A DNA stretch of 43,117 bases from Candidatus Desulfosporosinus infrequens. GTDB taxonomy: Bacteria; Bacillota; Desulfitobacteriia; Desulfitobacteriales; Desulfitobacteriaceae. Shown here piece by piece: positions 1 through 7,123 of the stretch (the first letter of the stretch is position 1; each line of letters begins with the position of its first letter). The stretch covers positions 1-43,117 of the forward strand of contig OMOF01000712.1 of NCBI GenBank assembly GCA_900290375.1, given 5' to 3'. Both the position numbers and the translations under genes were made by a program. The notes under the pieces are model-generated. The model saw nothing but the letters and a program-made list of their open reading frames with translations, made no database searches and was not told where the DNA came from.

Positions 1-162
1 GATTTTTACGTTATCAAAAACACAAATATGCCGGCAGTTATTGTGGAAGTAGGCTATTTATCCAGCCTTAAAGAACAGAAAAAGCTTCAGCAAACTTGGT
101 ATCAAGAACAATTATCACGTGCCATTGCCAAAGGGATTGCTAGCTACTTTGGCCTTCCATAA
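1..162 (+). CDS. cwlD: N-acetylmuramoyl-L-alanine amidase, C-terminal fragment (CwlD-like)
   Basis: The frame is open from the first base and ends at TAA 160-162, giving the last 53 residues of a protein that starts upstream of the window. The stretch PAVIVEVGYLSS matches the end of the Amidase_3 (zinc amidase) fold, where the Glu of VEVGYLS is a catalytic or zinc-site residue and a Leu-Ser pair normally follows. The closing helix (SRAIAKGIASYF) is also typical. These enzymes cut the amide bond between MurNAc and the stem peptide; CwlD does so in spore cortex to make muramic lactam. CwlD is preferred because the fragment ends right after the catalytic domain and the region is rich in sporulation genes, but other Amidase_3 members (CwlC, AmiC types) cannot be excluded from the C-terminus alone. 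Confidence 0.75.
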   Translation, partial: DFYVIKNTNMPAVIVEVGYLSSLKEQKKLQQTWYQEQLSRAIAKGIASYFGLP

Positions 163-272
163 TTAACTTAAAAAGGTTAAATATAACGCTTAATATTTTA
201 ATACATAACGCCCTTTGAAGCGGGGAAAATAAAGTCAGTTACCGAATCTAGATTAAGGAGTTGAAGAGTAGG

Positions 273-1436
273 ATGAAACGGTTTCTGACTTTTATGATGA
301 GCAGTGCCCTGATTTTGGGTCTCGCTTTGACAGGATGTACAAATGTACAGCCCAATTCTTCGTCCAAAACCCCACAGCAAACCACGCCCAATACACAACC
401 GCCGCATGCTGAGGCTGGTGCAACACGAGATTCCGTATTAGGGTCAGGGAAACGAGTAGTCATGGGATTTTACACAGACCCGGAAGGGCAGACACCTGGT
501 TCAAAAGAATCGATGCTCAAAAATGGTAAGGCACTTGATGAGGTCGCGTTTTTTTGGTACTCCTTTGAACCATCCGGCAAGGTCATACCAAGTGGTAAAG
601 TTGATCTCAAAATTAAAGAAATGGCGCAAAAAAATGGATCGAAAGCCTATGCCTTGGTGCAAAACATGAATTTAACCGGGGCAGTTGGTTTTAATGCGGA
701 TCTAGCTCACAGTGTTGTATCTAATCCTGCCACAAGAGAGAAATTAGTGACCAATTTGGTCAACCTGACGACAAAAGATGGTTGGGACGGCATTTCGTTG
801 GATGTGGAAAAGACTCCTCCTGGAGATCGCAACAATTTTTCCGCTTTTGTTTCTGAGCTTAGTAAAGCATTAAAAGCGAAAGACAAAGTCTTAAACGTAT
901 CTATCCCGGCTAAATTTGTGGATTATCCTTCGGATCTGTGGTCCGGTGCGTACGATTATTCAGCGATTGGAAAATCCGCAGACGAAGTTGTTCTCATGAC
1001 ATATGATGAACATGGACTAGGCACAACCCAAGGGCCAATCGCCTCACAGGGATGGGTAAATCGAGTGGTTACCTTTGCGGTAGGAAAAATACCCAAAGAG
1101 AAGCTTGTGATGGGTTTGCCGGTTTACTCTTATGACTGGGGATCTAACAAGCCCTTAATGCCAGATTATATATCCCATGCTGAAACTTTAGATCGGGCTA
1201 AAAAACACGGAGTAGAGATCCTTACAGATCCGAGTGCGGGAGTGCCACAATTTATGTATACAGTAAATGGTGTTCGGCACGAAGTTTACTTTGAAAATGC
1301 CGCAAGTTTGAAAATTAAAATGGATTATGCACTCAAGCACGGTTTGCATGGTGTTGGGATTTGGCGTTTAGGAATGGAGGATCCTGCGATTTGGGATTCG
1401 CTGCTAAAAGATTTCGGATCAAATAAAGCTAAATAG
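273..1436 (+). CDS. GH18-family spore-type lipoprotein (YaaH/SleL-like glycosidase)
   Basis: This is a 387-residue lipoprotein. The N-terminus MKRFLTFMMSSALILGLALTGC is a type II signal peptide with lipobox LTGC (Cys22). A Ser/Thr/Pro/Gln-rich linker follows to about residue 55, then one glycosyl hydrolase 18 domain to the end. The GH18 signature is visible as WDGISLDVE, with the catalytic Glu near residue 179. Relatives such as YaaH/SleL cut N-acetylglucosaminyl bonds in spore cortex fragments. The usual LysM repeats are absent here, so tethering would be through lipid instead. Start: AAGGAG at 255-260 lies directly against a TTG at 261 and 12 nt before ATG 273; the ATG is preferred because zero spacing cannot work. 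The gene follows a CwlD-type amidase, which fits a cortex-remodelling role (inference). Confidence 0.75.
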   Translation: MKRFLTFMMSSALILGLALTGCTNVQPNSSSKTPQQTTPNTQPPHAEAGATRDSVLGSGKRVVMGFYTDPEGQTPGSKESMLKNGKALDEVAFFWYSFEPSGKVIPSGKVDLKIKEMAQKNGSKAYALVQNMNLTGAVGFNADLAHSVVSNPATREKLVTNLVNLTTKDGWDGISLDVEKTPPGDRNNFSAFVSELSKALKAKDKVLNVSIPAKFVDYPSDLWSGAYDYSAIGKSADEVVLMTYDEHGLGTTQGPIASQGWVNRVVTFAVGKIPKEKLVMGLPVYSYDWGSNKPLMPDYISHAETLDRAKKHGVEILTDPSAGVPQFMYTVNGVRHEVYFENAASLKIKMDYALKHGLHGVGIWRLGMEDPAIWDSLLKDFGSNKAK

Positions 1437-1443
1437 TAATGAA

Positions 1444-1471
1444 GTAGGGGCGCGAAGCATCGTGCCCCTAC
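1444..1471. repeat. Dispersed palindrome family A, copy 1
   Basis: Palindrome with arms GTAGGGGCGCGA and TCGTGCCCCTAC around AGCA. It begins 8 nt after the stop codon of the GH18 gene. One of seven copies or part-copies in the window. It could act as a terminator-like hairpin, although no T-run follows. Confidence 0.85.
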
Positions 1472-1504
1472 TTGTTGGTTAACTTGGTTCATACGATTTC
1501 CAGC

Positions 1505-1532
1505 GTAGGGGCACGAAGCATCGTGCCCCTAC
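1505..1532. repeat. Dispersed palindrome family A, copy 2
   Basis: Arms GTAGGGGCACGA and TCGTGCCCCTAC around AGCA, in the same orientation as copy 1 and separated from it by 33 nt. The pair fills most of the gap between the GH18 gene and rnmV. Confidence 0.85.
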
Positions 1533-1594
1533 AAAATTTGAGTCTTTGAACAATCTCAGTTAAGATATAAGAGTTGGAAGCGGAGGAATCGAAA

Positions 1595-2146
1595 ATGATA
1601 AAGGAACTTATTGTTGTGGAAGGGAAAAATGACGCTCATGCGGTTCGACAGGCCCTCGGGGAGGTAGATATAATTTGGACAGAGGGGTACGGTCTGACCA
1701 AGAAAAAGTTAGATTACATTGCACAAATGGCAGATCGTCAAGGGGTAATTGTTTTAACGGATCCGGATACTGTGGGAGAGCAGATTCGTAATCGTATCCG
1801 GGCTCATGTACCACAGGCTAAGCATGTCTATCTGACTAGGAAAGTGGCTACTAAAGAAGGAGATATTGGAGTGGAAAATGCAGCGCTACATGAGATTCGC
1901 CACGCCTTTGCATTTATTCAACAAGAGCAGGGGACTCATGAAGCGAATTTTACGATAGAAGATTTATTTTCGTTAGGTCTTGTGGGGTCAAGGCAGGCGA
2001 GTAAGTATAGGTTAGTAATTGGACGAAAGTTAGGGATTGGGGATACTAATGCTAAACAATTCCTTCATCGGTTAAACCGTTTTGGTATATCTCGCGAGTC
2101 GTTTTTACAGGCAATAGAGGAGGTCGAGCATGGAGAACGCAGCTGA
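1595..2146 (+). CDS. rnmV: Ribonuclease M5
   Basis: RNase M5 makes the final cuts that mature 5S rRNA in Firmicutes. The 183-residue product has a TOPRIM domain at the start: IVVEGKNDAHAV carries the catalytic Glu9, and LTDPDTVGEQIR carries the metal-binding Asp56 and Asp58. The C-terminal half (KYRLVIGRKLGIGDTNAKQF) matches the helical RNase M5 tail. An in-frame TTG lies 21 nt upstream, but GGAGG at 1582-1586 is 8 nt before ATG 1595, which decides the start. The 3' end overlaps rsmA by 17 bp, so the two are translationally coupled, as in B. subtilis where rnmV-ksgA is a conserved pair. Confidence 0.95.
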   Translation: MIKELIVVEGKNDAHAVRQALGEVDIIWTEGYGLTKKKLDYIAQMADRQGVIVLTDPDTVGEQIRNRIRAHVPQAKHVYLTRKVATKEGDIGVENAALHEIRHAFAFIQQEQGTHEANFTIEDLFSLGLVGSRQASKYRLVIGRKLGIGDTNAKQFLHRLNRFGISRESFLQAIEEVEHGERS

Positions 2147-2957
2147 ATATACACAACGTTTGCTAAAAAGTGGGGCACGTGCGCATAAATCTATGGGTCA
2201 AGTTTTTCTCATGAGTGACGAAGTGATTAACGGTATCGTTTCAGCTAGTACATTACTACCGGAAGTCCCGCTCGTTGAAATTGGTCCAGGTCTTGGGGTG
2301 TTAACCAGGGTTCTGGCTCCAAGAGTACAGAAATTATGGGCAATTGAGTTGGACAAACATAAAATTGGCATTTTAAATAAAGAGTTGAGTGGTCAGTCAA
2401 TAGAAATCGTTAATCTAGATGCGTTAACACTTAATCTAAAAGAACTATGGGGAGATCAGAAGGGGTATTTGATAGGAAATTTGCCCTACTACATTACGAG
2501 CCCGCTGATCATGCACTTTCTTGAGCAAGCAGATCATTTAAGTGGGATGACAATTATGGTGCAAAAAGAAGTGGCTGATCGTATCGCGGCGCCACCGGGA
2601 AGTAAGACGTACGGTATTTTATCCATCGCGGTTCAGATTTCAGCCCAAGTTACAAAAGTAATGGATGTTTCGCCTAGTTCATTTTGGCCGGTTCCCAAAG
2701 TCACTTCTGCTGTGATTAGATTAGACCTTCGTCCTTACCCGGGATTTGACGTAGATAAAAAGAACTTCTTCCGAGTGGTCAAGGCGGCCTTTAGTCAACG
2801 GCGAAAGACATTGGGTAACTCACTAACAGGCGGCTTGAGGCTTAGAAAAGAAGAAGTCATCCTACGCCTGCAAAGTGCAGGGATCTCGGAAGGGCGGCGA
2901 GCAGAAACGTTGAGCATCGATGAGTTTCAGGAATTAACAAAAGCTTTTCAATTATAG
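2130..2957 (+). CDS. rsmA: 16S rRNA dimethyladenosine transferase RsmA/KsgA
   Basis: RsmA uses S-adenosylmethionine to dimethylate two adjacent adenosines in the 3' terminal helix of 16S rRNA during small-subunit assembly. The 275-residue length is normal. Visible motifs are GQVFLMSDEVI (substrate side), the SAM loop EIGPGLGVLT near residues 50-59, and the catalytic NLPYY at 117-121. The C-terminal domain contains FSQRRKTLGNSL, a family signature. ATG 2130 is preceded by GAGGAGGT at 2117-2124 with 5-nt spacing, and the gene starts inside the end of rnmV. It is followed by two hairpin repeats rather than a plain terminator. Confidence 0.97.
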   Translation: MENAAEYTQRLLKSGARAHKSMGQVFLMSDEVINGIVSASTLLPEVPLVEIGPGLGVLTRVLAPRVQKLWAIELDKHKIGILNKELSGQSIEIVNLDALTLNLKELWGDQKGYLIGNLPYYITSPLIMHFLEQADHLSGMTIMVQKEVADRIAAPPGSKTYGILSIAVQISAQVTKVMDVSPSSFWPVPKVTSAVIRLDLRPYPGFDVDKKNFFRVVKAAFSQRRKTLGNSLTGGLRLRKEEVILRLQSAGISEGRRAETLSIDEFQELTKAFQL

Positions 2958-2967
2958 ACAAATAGGA

Positions 2968-3029
2968 ATGCAAATAGGGACGGTTCTCATGTGCATGTAC
3001 ATGCACGTGAGAACCGTCCCTATTTGCAT
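2968..3029. repeat. Hairpin repeat family B, copy 1
   Basis: Nearly perfect 62-bp inverted repeat centred between 2998 and 2999. The arms begin ATGCAAATAGGGACGGTTCT and the other arm is its complement; one G-T type mismatch lies near the centre. It starts 11 nt after the rsmA stop and could fold into a stem of about 30 bp. The core GGACGGTTCT/AGAACCGTCC is shared with the next repeat and with 25419-25431. Confidence 0.9.
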
Positions 3030-3054
3030 CACATCGGTTTTTTTTATGGCAAGG

Positions 3055-3116
3055 GCGCAAACGAGGACGGTTCTTGCTTGTATATACATGCAAGCAAGAA
3101 CCGTCCCCGTTTGCGC
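3055..3116. repeat. Hairpin repeat family B, copy 2
   Basis: A second 62-bp inverted repeat, 25 nt after the first. The arms begin GCGCAAACGAGGACGGTTCT and end AGAACCGTCCCCGTTTGCGC. The core matches copy 1 but the flanks and loop differ, so this is another family member rather than a recent tandem duplication. Further GCGC/TTTGCG-rich sequence continues to about 3135. Confidence 0.9.
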
Positions 3117-3256
3117 GCCTGTTTGCGCGTTTGCACCCCGTTGGGTTTTTTATGGCAAAACATCCGATTGCGCATAAAAGACAATAATTATTCGAACGAT
3201 AAGGAGGCCTAAACATAGAGTTAGGACGTTCAGGATTAACGGAGTGTGAACTGGGG
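3117..3256. other. Intergenic remainder with a strong Shine-Dalgarno followed by ATA
   Basis: This stretch has no gene. It holds a partial TTTGCGCGTTTGCA echo of repeat family B and, at 3201-3207, a perfect AAGGAGG. Seven nt later comes ATA (3215-3217), in frame with the membrane protein that is otherwise started at TTG 3257. That makes an unusual AUA start or a mutated ATG possible. Confidence 0.5.
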
Positions 3257-3850
3257 TTGGGTAAAACAAGCAACGTTCGTTTAATGAAATGGTCGAGTGT
3301 TATTGCTACAGTAGCGACTACTGTGTTGGCGCTCACAGCCTTGATTACCGTCTATTTGACGGTAGCAGCCTGGAAAGTACAACAAGATGCCTCGCGACCA
3401 TATTTTGTTTTAAGAGAGTCCCCCAAAATCGACCTAGTCAATGAACTTAGCTTAGAGTTAAAATTTAATAATGTCGGAATACACCCAGCGGTTAATCTTT
3501 CAAGCGAGACGATCGTCTTTGATGATCGTTTATCAGGTAAGCCAATTCATCATGATGAATCAGCCATTGTCAATGAAATTTATAAGGATGCAGCGTTAAG
3601 TTTAGTTATGATCATACCTAGTAATGAACTAGATCCGAAACAACTCAATATCAATGCACAGTATGTGGTAGTCGACTTACAGTATGCGGATCCGATCTTA
3701 AATAAATCATATAACCAAACAATATATATGAATTGGAAGGGGGTTCAGGAAGGAAAATTGCAACCCACTGTGCACGTGCGAGTGGAGGAAAAGGAGAAGC
3801 TTCTGAATTATTTTCAGAAGCAGGGCATTGATCCAAAAATGAGGAGTTAG
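3257..3850 (+). CDS. Hypothetical membrane-anchored protein
   Basis: I do not recognise this 197-residue protein. Residues about 14-37 form one hydrophobic helix (VIATVATTVLALTALITVYLTV). A soluble domain of mixed beta character follows, with LELKFNNVGIHPAVNLS near residues 70-86, suggesting an immunoglobulin-like or beta-sandwich outer domain. It ends in a charged tail (VRVEEKEKLLNYF). The expected topology is a short inside N-terminus and an outside C-terminal domain. The TTG at 3257 lacks a well-placed ribosome site, whereas AAGGAGG 3201-3207 points to an in-frame ATA at 3215, which would add 14 residues. The 3' end overlaps by 4 bp with the convergent glycosyltransferase. It is probably real because the frame is long and strongly biased, but function is unknown. 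Confidence 0.6.
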   Translation: MGKTSNVRLMKWSSVIATVATTVLALTALITVYLTVAAWKVQQDASRPYFVLRESPKIDLVNELSLELKFNNVGIHPAVNLSSETIVFDDRLSGKPIHHDESAIVNEIYKDAALSLVMIIPSNELDPKQLNINAQYVVVDLQYADPILNKSYNQTIYMNWKGVQEGKLQPTVHVRVEEKEKLLNYFQKQGIDPKMRS

Positions 3851-4695
3851 GAAGTGGAATTAAAGGATCCTGGAATAATGACATGTTGTTCATAGAACAG
3901 GTCGTGGGTGCTCAGAGACTGTTCCCACTGCTGAAGGAGATCAAAACGTCGTTCTGGGTGGTAGCCTATTAATTCATGTTTACCGAGTGATCGAGTTAGC
4001 GGTTTATTTTGATTTAGCGCTAAGCCCATGAGGCAATCCCCAATGATAGTTTCGGCTATCAGGCGAGCATGCTGTCGGTGCTTCCTAGGAGAGTGAAGTG
4101 CTTCGTGCGGGATGGATGTGGCCACTTTAATGGAAAGGCAACCTTTTTTGGCCCAATAGAGGGTGAGCGGGGGAATCGCAAGGGCTTCAAAAGGAAGTAT
4201 TTGCAATGCATGTTCAGAAAGTGAGTGAGGCCCGTGCGTGGGGGTTGAAAGACCGAGGCTTTTAAAGAGATCAAGTTCGCGATTGAGCTTAGCCCGAAAT
4301 CTAAGAACAAGATTGGCCAGTTTTTGCCGATGCGTAATATAGGGATAACAATTTGTTAAGGCGACATCAATTCCAGATTGGACGGCTACAAGGAGGGAAA
4401 CAAGATTTTGATGAATATCCCCAGACATATCACCATCAACAAACAGTGCCCCTTTGACGTCTAGATGACGTGCATAAAGTGCTCCGATTGCTCGAGGTAT
4501 ATCAATTCCTAAGGACTCTGAAAAATAAAGAATATGAATGCGAGCATCGGGTATTGAACGAGCGAGTTCTAACGTTCGATCTGTGCAGCCGTTAAGCACT
4601 AAAATGATGTAATTGACGGGAAGACGTAAAACAGTGGTTAAGACAGCCAAGATGCTCTTTTCTTCATTTCTGGCTGGAATGATTGCTGCGAACAT
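3847..4695 (-). CDS. Glycosyltransferase family 2-like protein
   Basis: The 282-residue product begins MFAAIIPARNEEKSI, the classic opening of a GT-A fold nucleotide-sugar transferase. VDGDMSG at residues 86-92 supplies the DxD-type metal and nucleotide-diphosphate site, and VLNGCTDRT at 33-41 is the usual nucleotide-contact loop. No transmembrane segment is evident, so it is likely cytoplasmic or peripheral. The start is ATG 4695, read on the minus strand after a G-rich ribosome site (AAAGGGGGA). It is one of the few minus-strand genes and lies between an unknown membrane protein and yabG, so acceptor and product cannot be inferred from context. A role in surface or spore polysaccharide is possible but unsupported. 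Confidence 0.8.
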   Translation of the reverse strand: MFAAIIPARNEEKSILAVLTTVLRLPVNYIILVLNGCTDRTLELARSIPDARIHILYFSESLGIDIPRAIGALYARHLDVKGALFVDGDMSGDIHQNLVSLLVAVQSGIDVALTNCYPYITHRQKLANLVLRFRAKLNRELDLFKSLGLSTPTHGPHSLSEHALQILPFEALAIPPLTLYWAKKGCLSIKVATSIPHEALHSPRKHRQHARLIAETIIGDCLMGLALNQNKPLTRSLGKHELIGYHPERRFDLLQQWEQSLSTHDLFYEQHVIIPGSFNSTS

Positions 4696-4720
4696 CTTTG
4701 GTCCCCCTTTATATTTAACT

Positions 4721-4767
4721 TGCTATATACTATGCCGTTTGGGTTTTCGACGACATAGTATATAGCA
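4721..4767. repeat. 14-bp perfect inverted repeat in a divergent promoter region
   Basis: TGCTATATACTATG (4721-4734) is exactly repeated in inverse at 4754-4767. The 19-nt loop can extend the stem by a few more pairs. It lies 25 nt upstream of the glycosyltransferase start and about 110 nt upstream of yabG, so it could be an operator, a structured leader or part of a repeat. Confidence 0.7.
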
Positions 4768-4783
4768 AAACGATATGCGTAGT

Positions 4784-4850
4784 TCGAACCATAATACATG
4801 ATATTCGTAGGGGAACCACGCACCACGCATCACGAATATCGAACCACGAT
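4784..4850. repeat. Repeat family C (GAACCACG units) with inverted ends
   Basis: The stretch contains repeated (G)AACCACG/CACCACG/ATCACG units bracketed by GATATTCGT (4800-4808) and ACGAATATC (4832-4840), a 9-bp inverted repeat. Similar units occur in reverse near 17360-17432 and, in frame, inside pth at 16756-16779. Confidence 0.5.
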
Positions 4851-4876
4851 AATGAACTATGATTAGGAGGTGGGCT

Positions 4877-5713
4877 ATGTTGCAGGTTGGGGATATTGTT
4901 GCAAGGCTCTCACATCAACAAGATTTATTTTTCAACATTGATCAGATACATGTAAATTATAACGGTGACGGTTCTGCGATTCTCAAGGGGCTCAATTTGA
5001 GGTTACTTGCAGATGCCCCGGTCTCAGACCTTGTTGCGAAGAGTCCGGTTGAAGTTGCGAACTATGAGCGTGAAGATAATAAGATGATTTATCAGAAGTT
5101 ACACAAACTTACCAGTCAAAGGAAAGCGGATCAAGACGATCAAAGGGAATTTTTCGAGGTTCCGGGACGGGTGTTGCAGATTGATGGCGACCAAGATTAT
5201 TTAAATCAGTGTATCAAGATGTATCGGCAAATGGGAATCGAAGCTAAGGGGATTTGTAAATCTGAGACAGAACAACCGAGAGTAATTCGTAAAATCTTAC
5301 AAGAGAACCCGACGGACATCCTAGTATTGACAGGTCATGACGGATTTATTAGCGGAAAAAGAGATTTTCATAGTATGGACAGTTATAGAAGCTCACGCTA
5401 TTTTGTGGAATCGGTTTTAGAGGCCCGACGTTTTCAGCATAATCGGGATGCTTTGGTTATCTTTGCAGGGGCTTGTCAATCCAACTATGAAGCGATTCTT
5501 TCAGCAGGAGCAAATTTTGCTTCTTCTCCAAAACGTATGTTGATTCATGCCTTTGACCCAGTCTTTATCGTTGAACGAATTGCCTTTACCCCGACGGACC
5601 AAATTGTTTCGGTGAAGGATATTCTAAGGCATACTATTACAGGGACGGACGGGGTCGGGGGAGTAGAGACGCGGGGCCAGATGCGGCGGGGGTATCCTAG
5701 GAGTCCATATTAG
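4877..5713 (+). CDS. yabG: Sporulation-specific protease YabG
   Basis: YabG is a spore-specific cysteine-type protease that processes coat and spore proteins during maturation or germination. The 278-residue protein aligns along its length with B. subtilis YabG as I remember it: opening QVGDIVARLSHQ, ILVLTGHDGF with His154, VIFAGACQSNYEAI with Cys200, then AGANFASSPKRMLIHAFDP and the closing GVGGVETRG. His154 and Cys200 are the likely catalytic pair. An in-frame ATG exists at 4859, but TAGGAGGT (4864-4871) lies between it and ATG 4877, so 4877 is the start. The stop TAG abuts palindrome family A. The position downstream of rsmA is conserved in Firmicutes. Confidence 0.93.
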   Translation: MLQVGDIVARLSHQQDLFFNIDQIHVNYNGDGSAILKGLNLRLLADAPVSDLVAKSPVEVANYEREDNKMIYQKLHKLTSQRKADQDDQREFFEVPGRVLQIDGDQDYLNQCIKMYRQMGIEAKGICKSETEQPRVIRKILQENPTDILVLTGHDGFISGKRDFHSMDSYRSSRYFVESVLEARRFQHNRDALVIFAGACQSNYEAILSAGANFASSPKRMLIHAFDPVFIVERIAFTPTDQIVSVKDILRHTITGTDGVGGVETRGQMRRGYPRSPY

Positions 5714-5756
5714 TAGGGGCACGATGCATCGTGCCCATTTTTCCGTCGTGCCCCTA
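5713..5756. repeat. Dispersed palindrome family A, copy 3 (with an extra 3' arm)
   Basis: GTAGGGGCACGA-TGCA-TCGTGCCC is followed by ATTTTTCC and a second CGTGCCCCTAC arm. The first base is the last base of the yabG stop codon. It lies between the convergent yabG and L,D-transpeptidase genes and could serve as a bidirectional terminator. Confidence 0.8.
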
Positions 5757-5760
5757 CTTG

Positions 5761-6099
5761 TTAACTTTGAATGATCACCATGGTCCCTATTTCAACGCGT
5801 TGGAAGAGGGTTTCGACGTCGTAGTTATGCATGCGGATACACCCTTTGGACACTTCTTGCCCAATACTGGCAGGGTTATTCGTTCCGTGAATTCCATAAT
5901 AGGGAATTGAGAGTCCCAGCCAGCGACTACCAAAGACACCGCCAGGATAAACTACTTTTGTGGCGATGGTGTAGCGGCCATGGGGCGTGGGGGTTGCTCT
6001 TTTACCAACTGCAATTGGGTAATTATAAATCAGTCGGTTTTCTTCATAAAGTTCGAGTTGGCGACGAGTGGTATAAATGACAATTGTACGGTCGGGCAT
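5761..6099 (-). CDS. L,D-transpeptidase (YkuD domain)
   Basis: This 112-residue protein is little more than a minimal YkuD catalytic domain. The signature is complete: HGTN at 71-74 and SKGCIRM at 84-90, with His71 and catalytic Cys87. These enzymes form 3-3 cross-links between meso-diaminopimelate residues or attach proteins to peptidoglycan. There is no signal peptide or LysM domain, which is unusual for an enzyme acting outside the membrane. It may be secreted by another route or act on the forespore side. The start ATG 6099 follows AAAGGAGG on the minus strand. The gene is divergent from cphB and convergent with yabG, so a sporulation role is plausible but inferred. Confidence 0.9.
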   Translation of the reverse strand: MPDRTIVIYTTRRQLELYEENRLIYNYPIAVGKRATPTPHGRYTIATKVVYPGGVFGSRWLGLSIPYYGIHGTNNPASIGQEVSKGCIRMHNYDVETLFQRVEIGTMVIIQS

Positions 6100-6223
6100 C
6101 GAGCGAGAGCCTCCTTTCTTTAGGTTATTAGGTTCTATCTCATGGTATGTTAGTTGTTTCTGAATGTTCTTTGCATAATTAAACCCTCTTTAGGTGGAAA
6201 ATATACAGACTGGAGGGATCAGT

Positions 6224-7024
6224 TTGACCGAACATGTGGAAGGAAGGCTACTTATCATCGGTGGGGCAGAAGATAAAAAGAACGAATGCAAAATACTTAA
6301 GAGGTTTGTCCAAGAGTCAGGTGGTAGGGAAAGTCGGATCACGGTCCTGACGGCTGCGACAGAATACCCTGTCCAAGTTGGGACAGAGTACCATGCTTTG
6401 TTTCTCGGGCTAGGGGCCCAAGAAGTGCAGGTTCTTGACGTTTTAGACCGTACGCAAGCAAATAGACAAGGGATCGGGAAGGAATTCGAAAAATCGACGG
6501 GAGTCTTTTTCACAGGAGGAGATCAACTACGGATTACTGGTTTGCTAGGAGGGACATTGCTGGGTAGGATGCTTCAGCAACTCTATGAACAGGGGGTAAT
6601 TATTGCGGGGACGAGCGCAGGAGCTTCTGTCATGTCGGATACGATGATTGTTGGAGGGGAAGCAGGAACGGCGAAGAAGGACACTTTGACGATGGCCCCA
6701 GGTTTGGGCCTATTACGTTCTGTGGTGATTGATCAGCACTTCGCTCAACGTGGGCGAATCGGCCGGCTCTTATCAGCAATCTCACAGAATCCTTATGTTC
6801 TCGGGGTGGGGATTGATGAGGATACGGCTATTTTAGTTCAGTCAGATGCGAGTTTTTCAGTCGTTGGCAGTAATACAGTAACCGTGGTGGATGCGTCCTC
6901 TTCCACTACAACGAACGTTTCAGAAACGACACCAGGACAAGCTCTGGTTTTAAGTCCAATTTTGATGCATGTTCTATCCGATGGCTATGGATTTGATCTA
7001 AAACGTCGGGTTTCTTTGCTTTAG
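6224..7024 (+). CDS. cphB: Cyanophycinase
   Basis: Cyanophycinase is a serine peptidase of family S51 that breaks the storage polymer cyanophycin (multi-L-arginyl-poly-L-aspartate) to beta-Asp-Arg dipeptides. The 266-residue product has LLIIGGAEDK near the start, FFTGGDQLRITG, and the nucleophile motif GTSAGASVM with Ser131. GVGIDEDTAILV near the end matches the family. Start choice: a GTG at 6194 has no ribosome site, whereas GGAGG 6212-6216 is 7 nt before TTG 6224. It lies 99 nt upstream of cphA in the same direction, so the two probably form an operon for turnover of one polymer. No signal peptide is present, as expected for a cytoplasmic granule enzyme. Confidence 0.93.
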   Translation: MTEHVEGRLLIIGGAEDKKNECKILKRFVQESGGRESRITVLTAATEYPVQVGTEYHALFLGLGAQEVQVLDVLDRTQANRQGIGKEFEKSTGVFFTGGDQLRITGLLGGTLLGRMLQQLYEQGVIIAGTSAGASVMSDTMIVGGEAGTAKKDTLTMAPGLGLLRSVVIDQHFAQRGRIGRLLSAISQNPYVLGVGIDEDTAILVQSDASFSVVGSNTVTVVDASSSTTTNVSETTPGQALVLSPILMHVLSDGYGFDLKRRVSLL

Positions 7025-7123
7025 GCAAAGAAGATTGACTTAAAGAGAGAATACCCAGAGGAAAAAGGGTTAAAACTAGGATAGTAGATTACCCATTGCT
7101 ACTGAAAGGGGAACAACATCATA

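Noticed and set aside
1440-1540. CRISPR array from two similar repeats
   Set aside because: Only two copies with one 33-nt spacer, and the same unit is dispersed at gene ends across the window; no cas genes.
2968-3212. Two short + strand frames of 69 and 73 codons after rsmA
   Set aside because: They are translations of the hairpin repeats, with no ribosome site and no resemblance to proteins.
4754-4762. SigK -10 (CATAGTATA) for yabG inside the palindrome
   Set aside because: No AC at the proper distance upstream, and the sequence is explained by the 14-bp inverted repeat.
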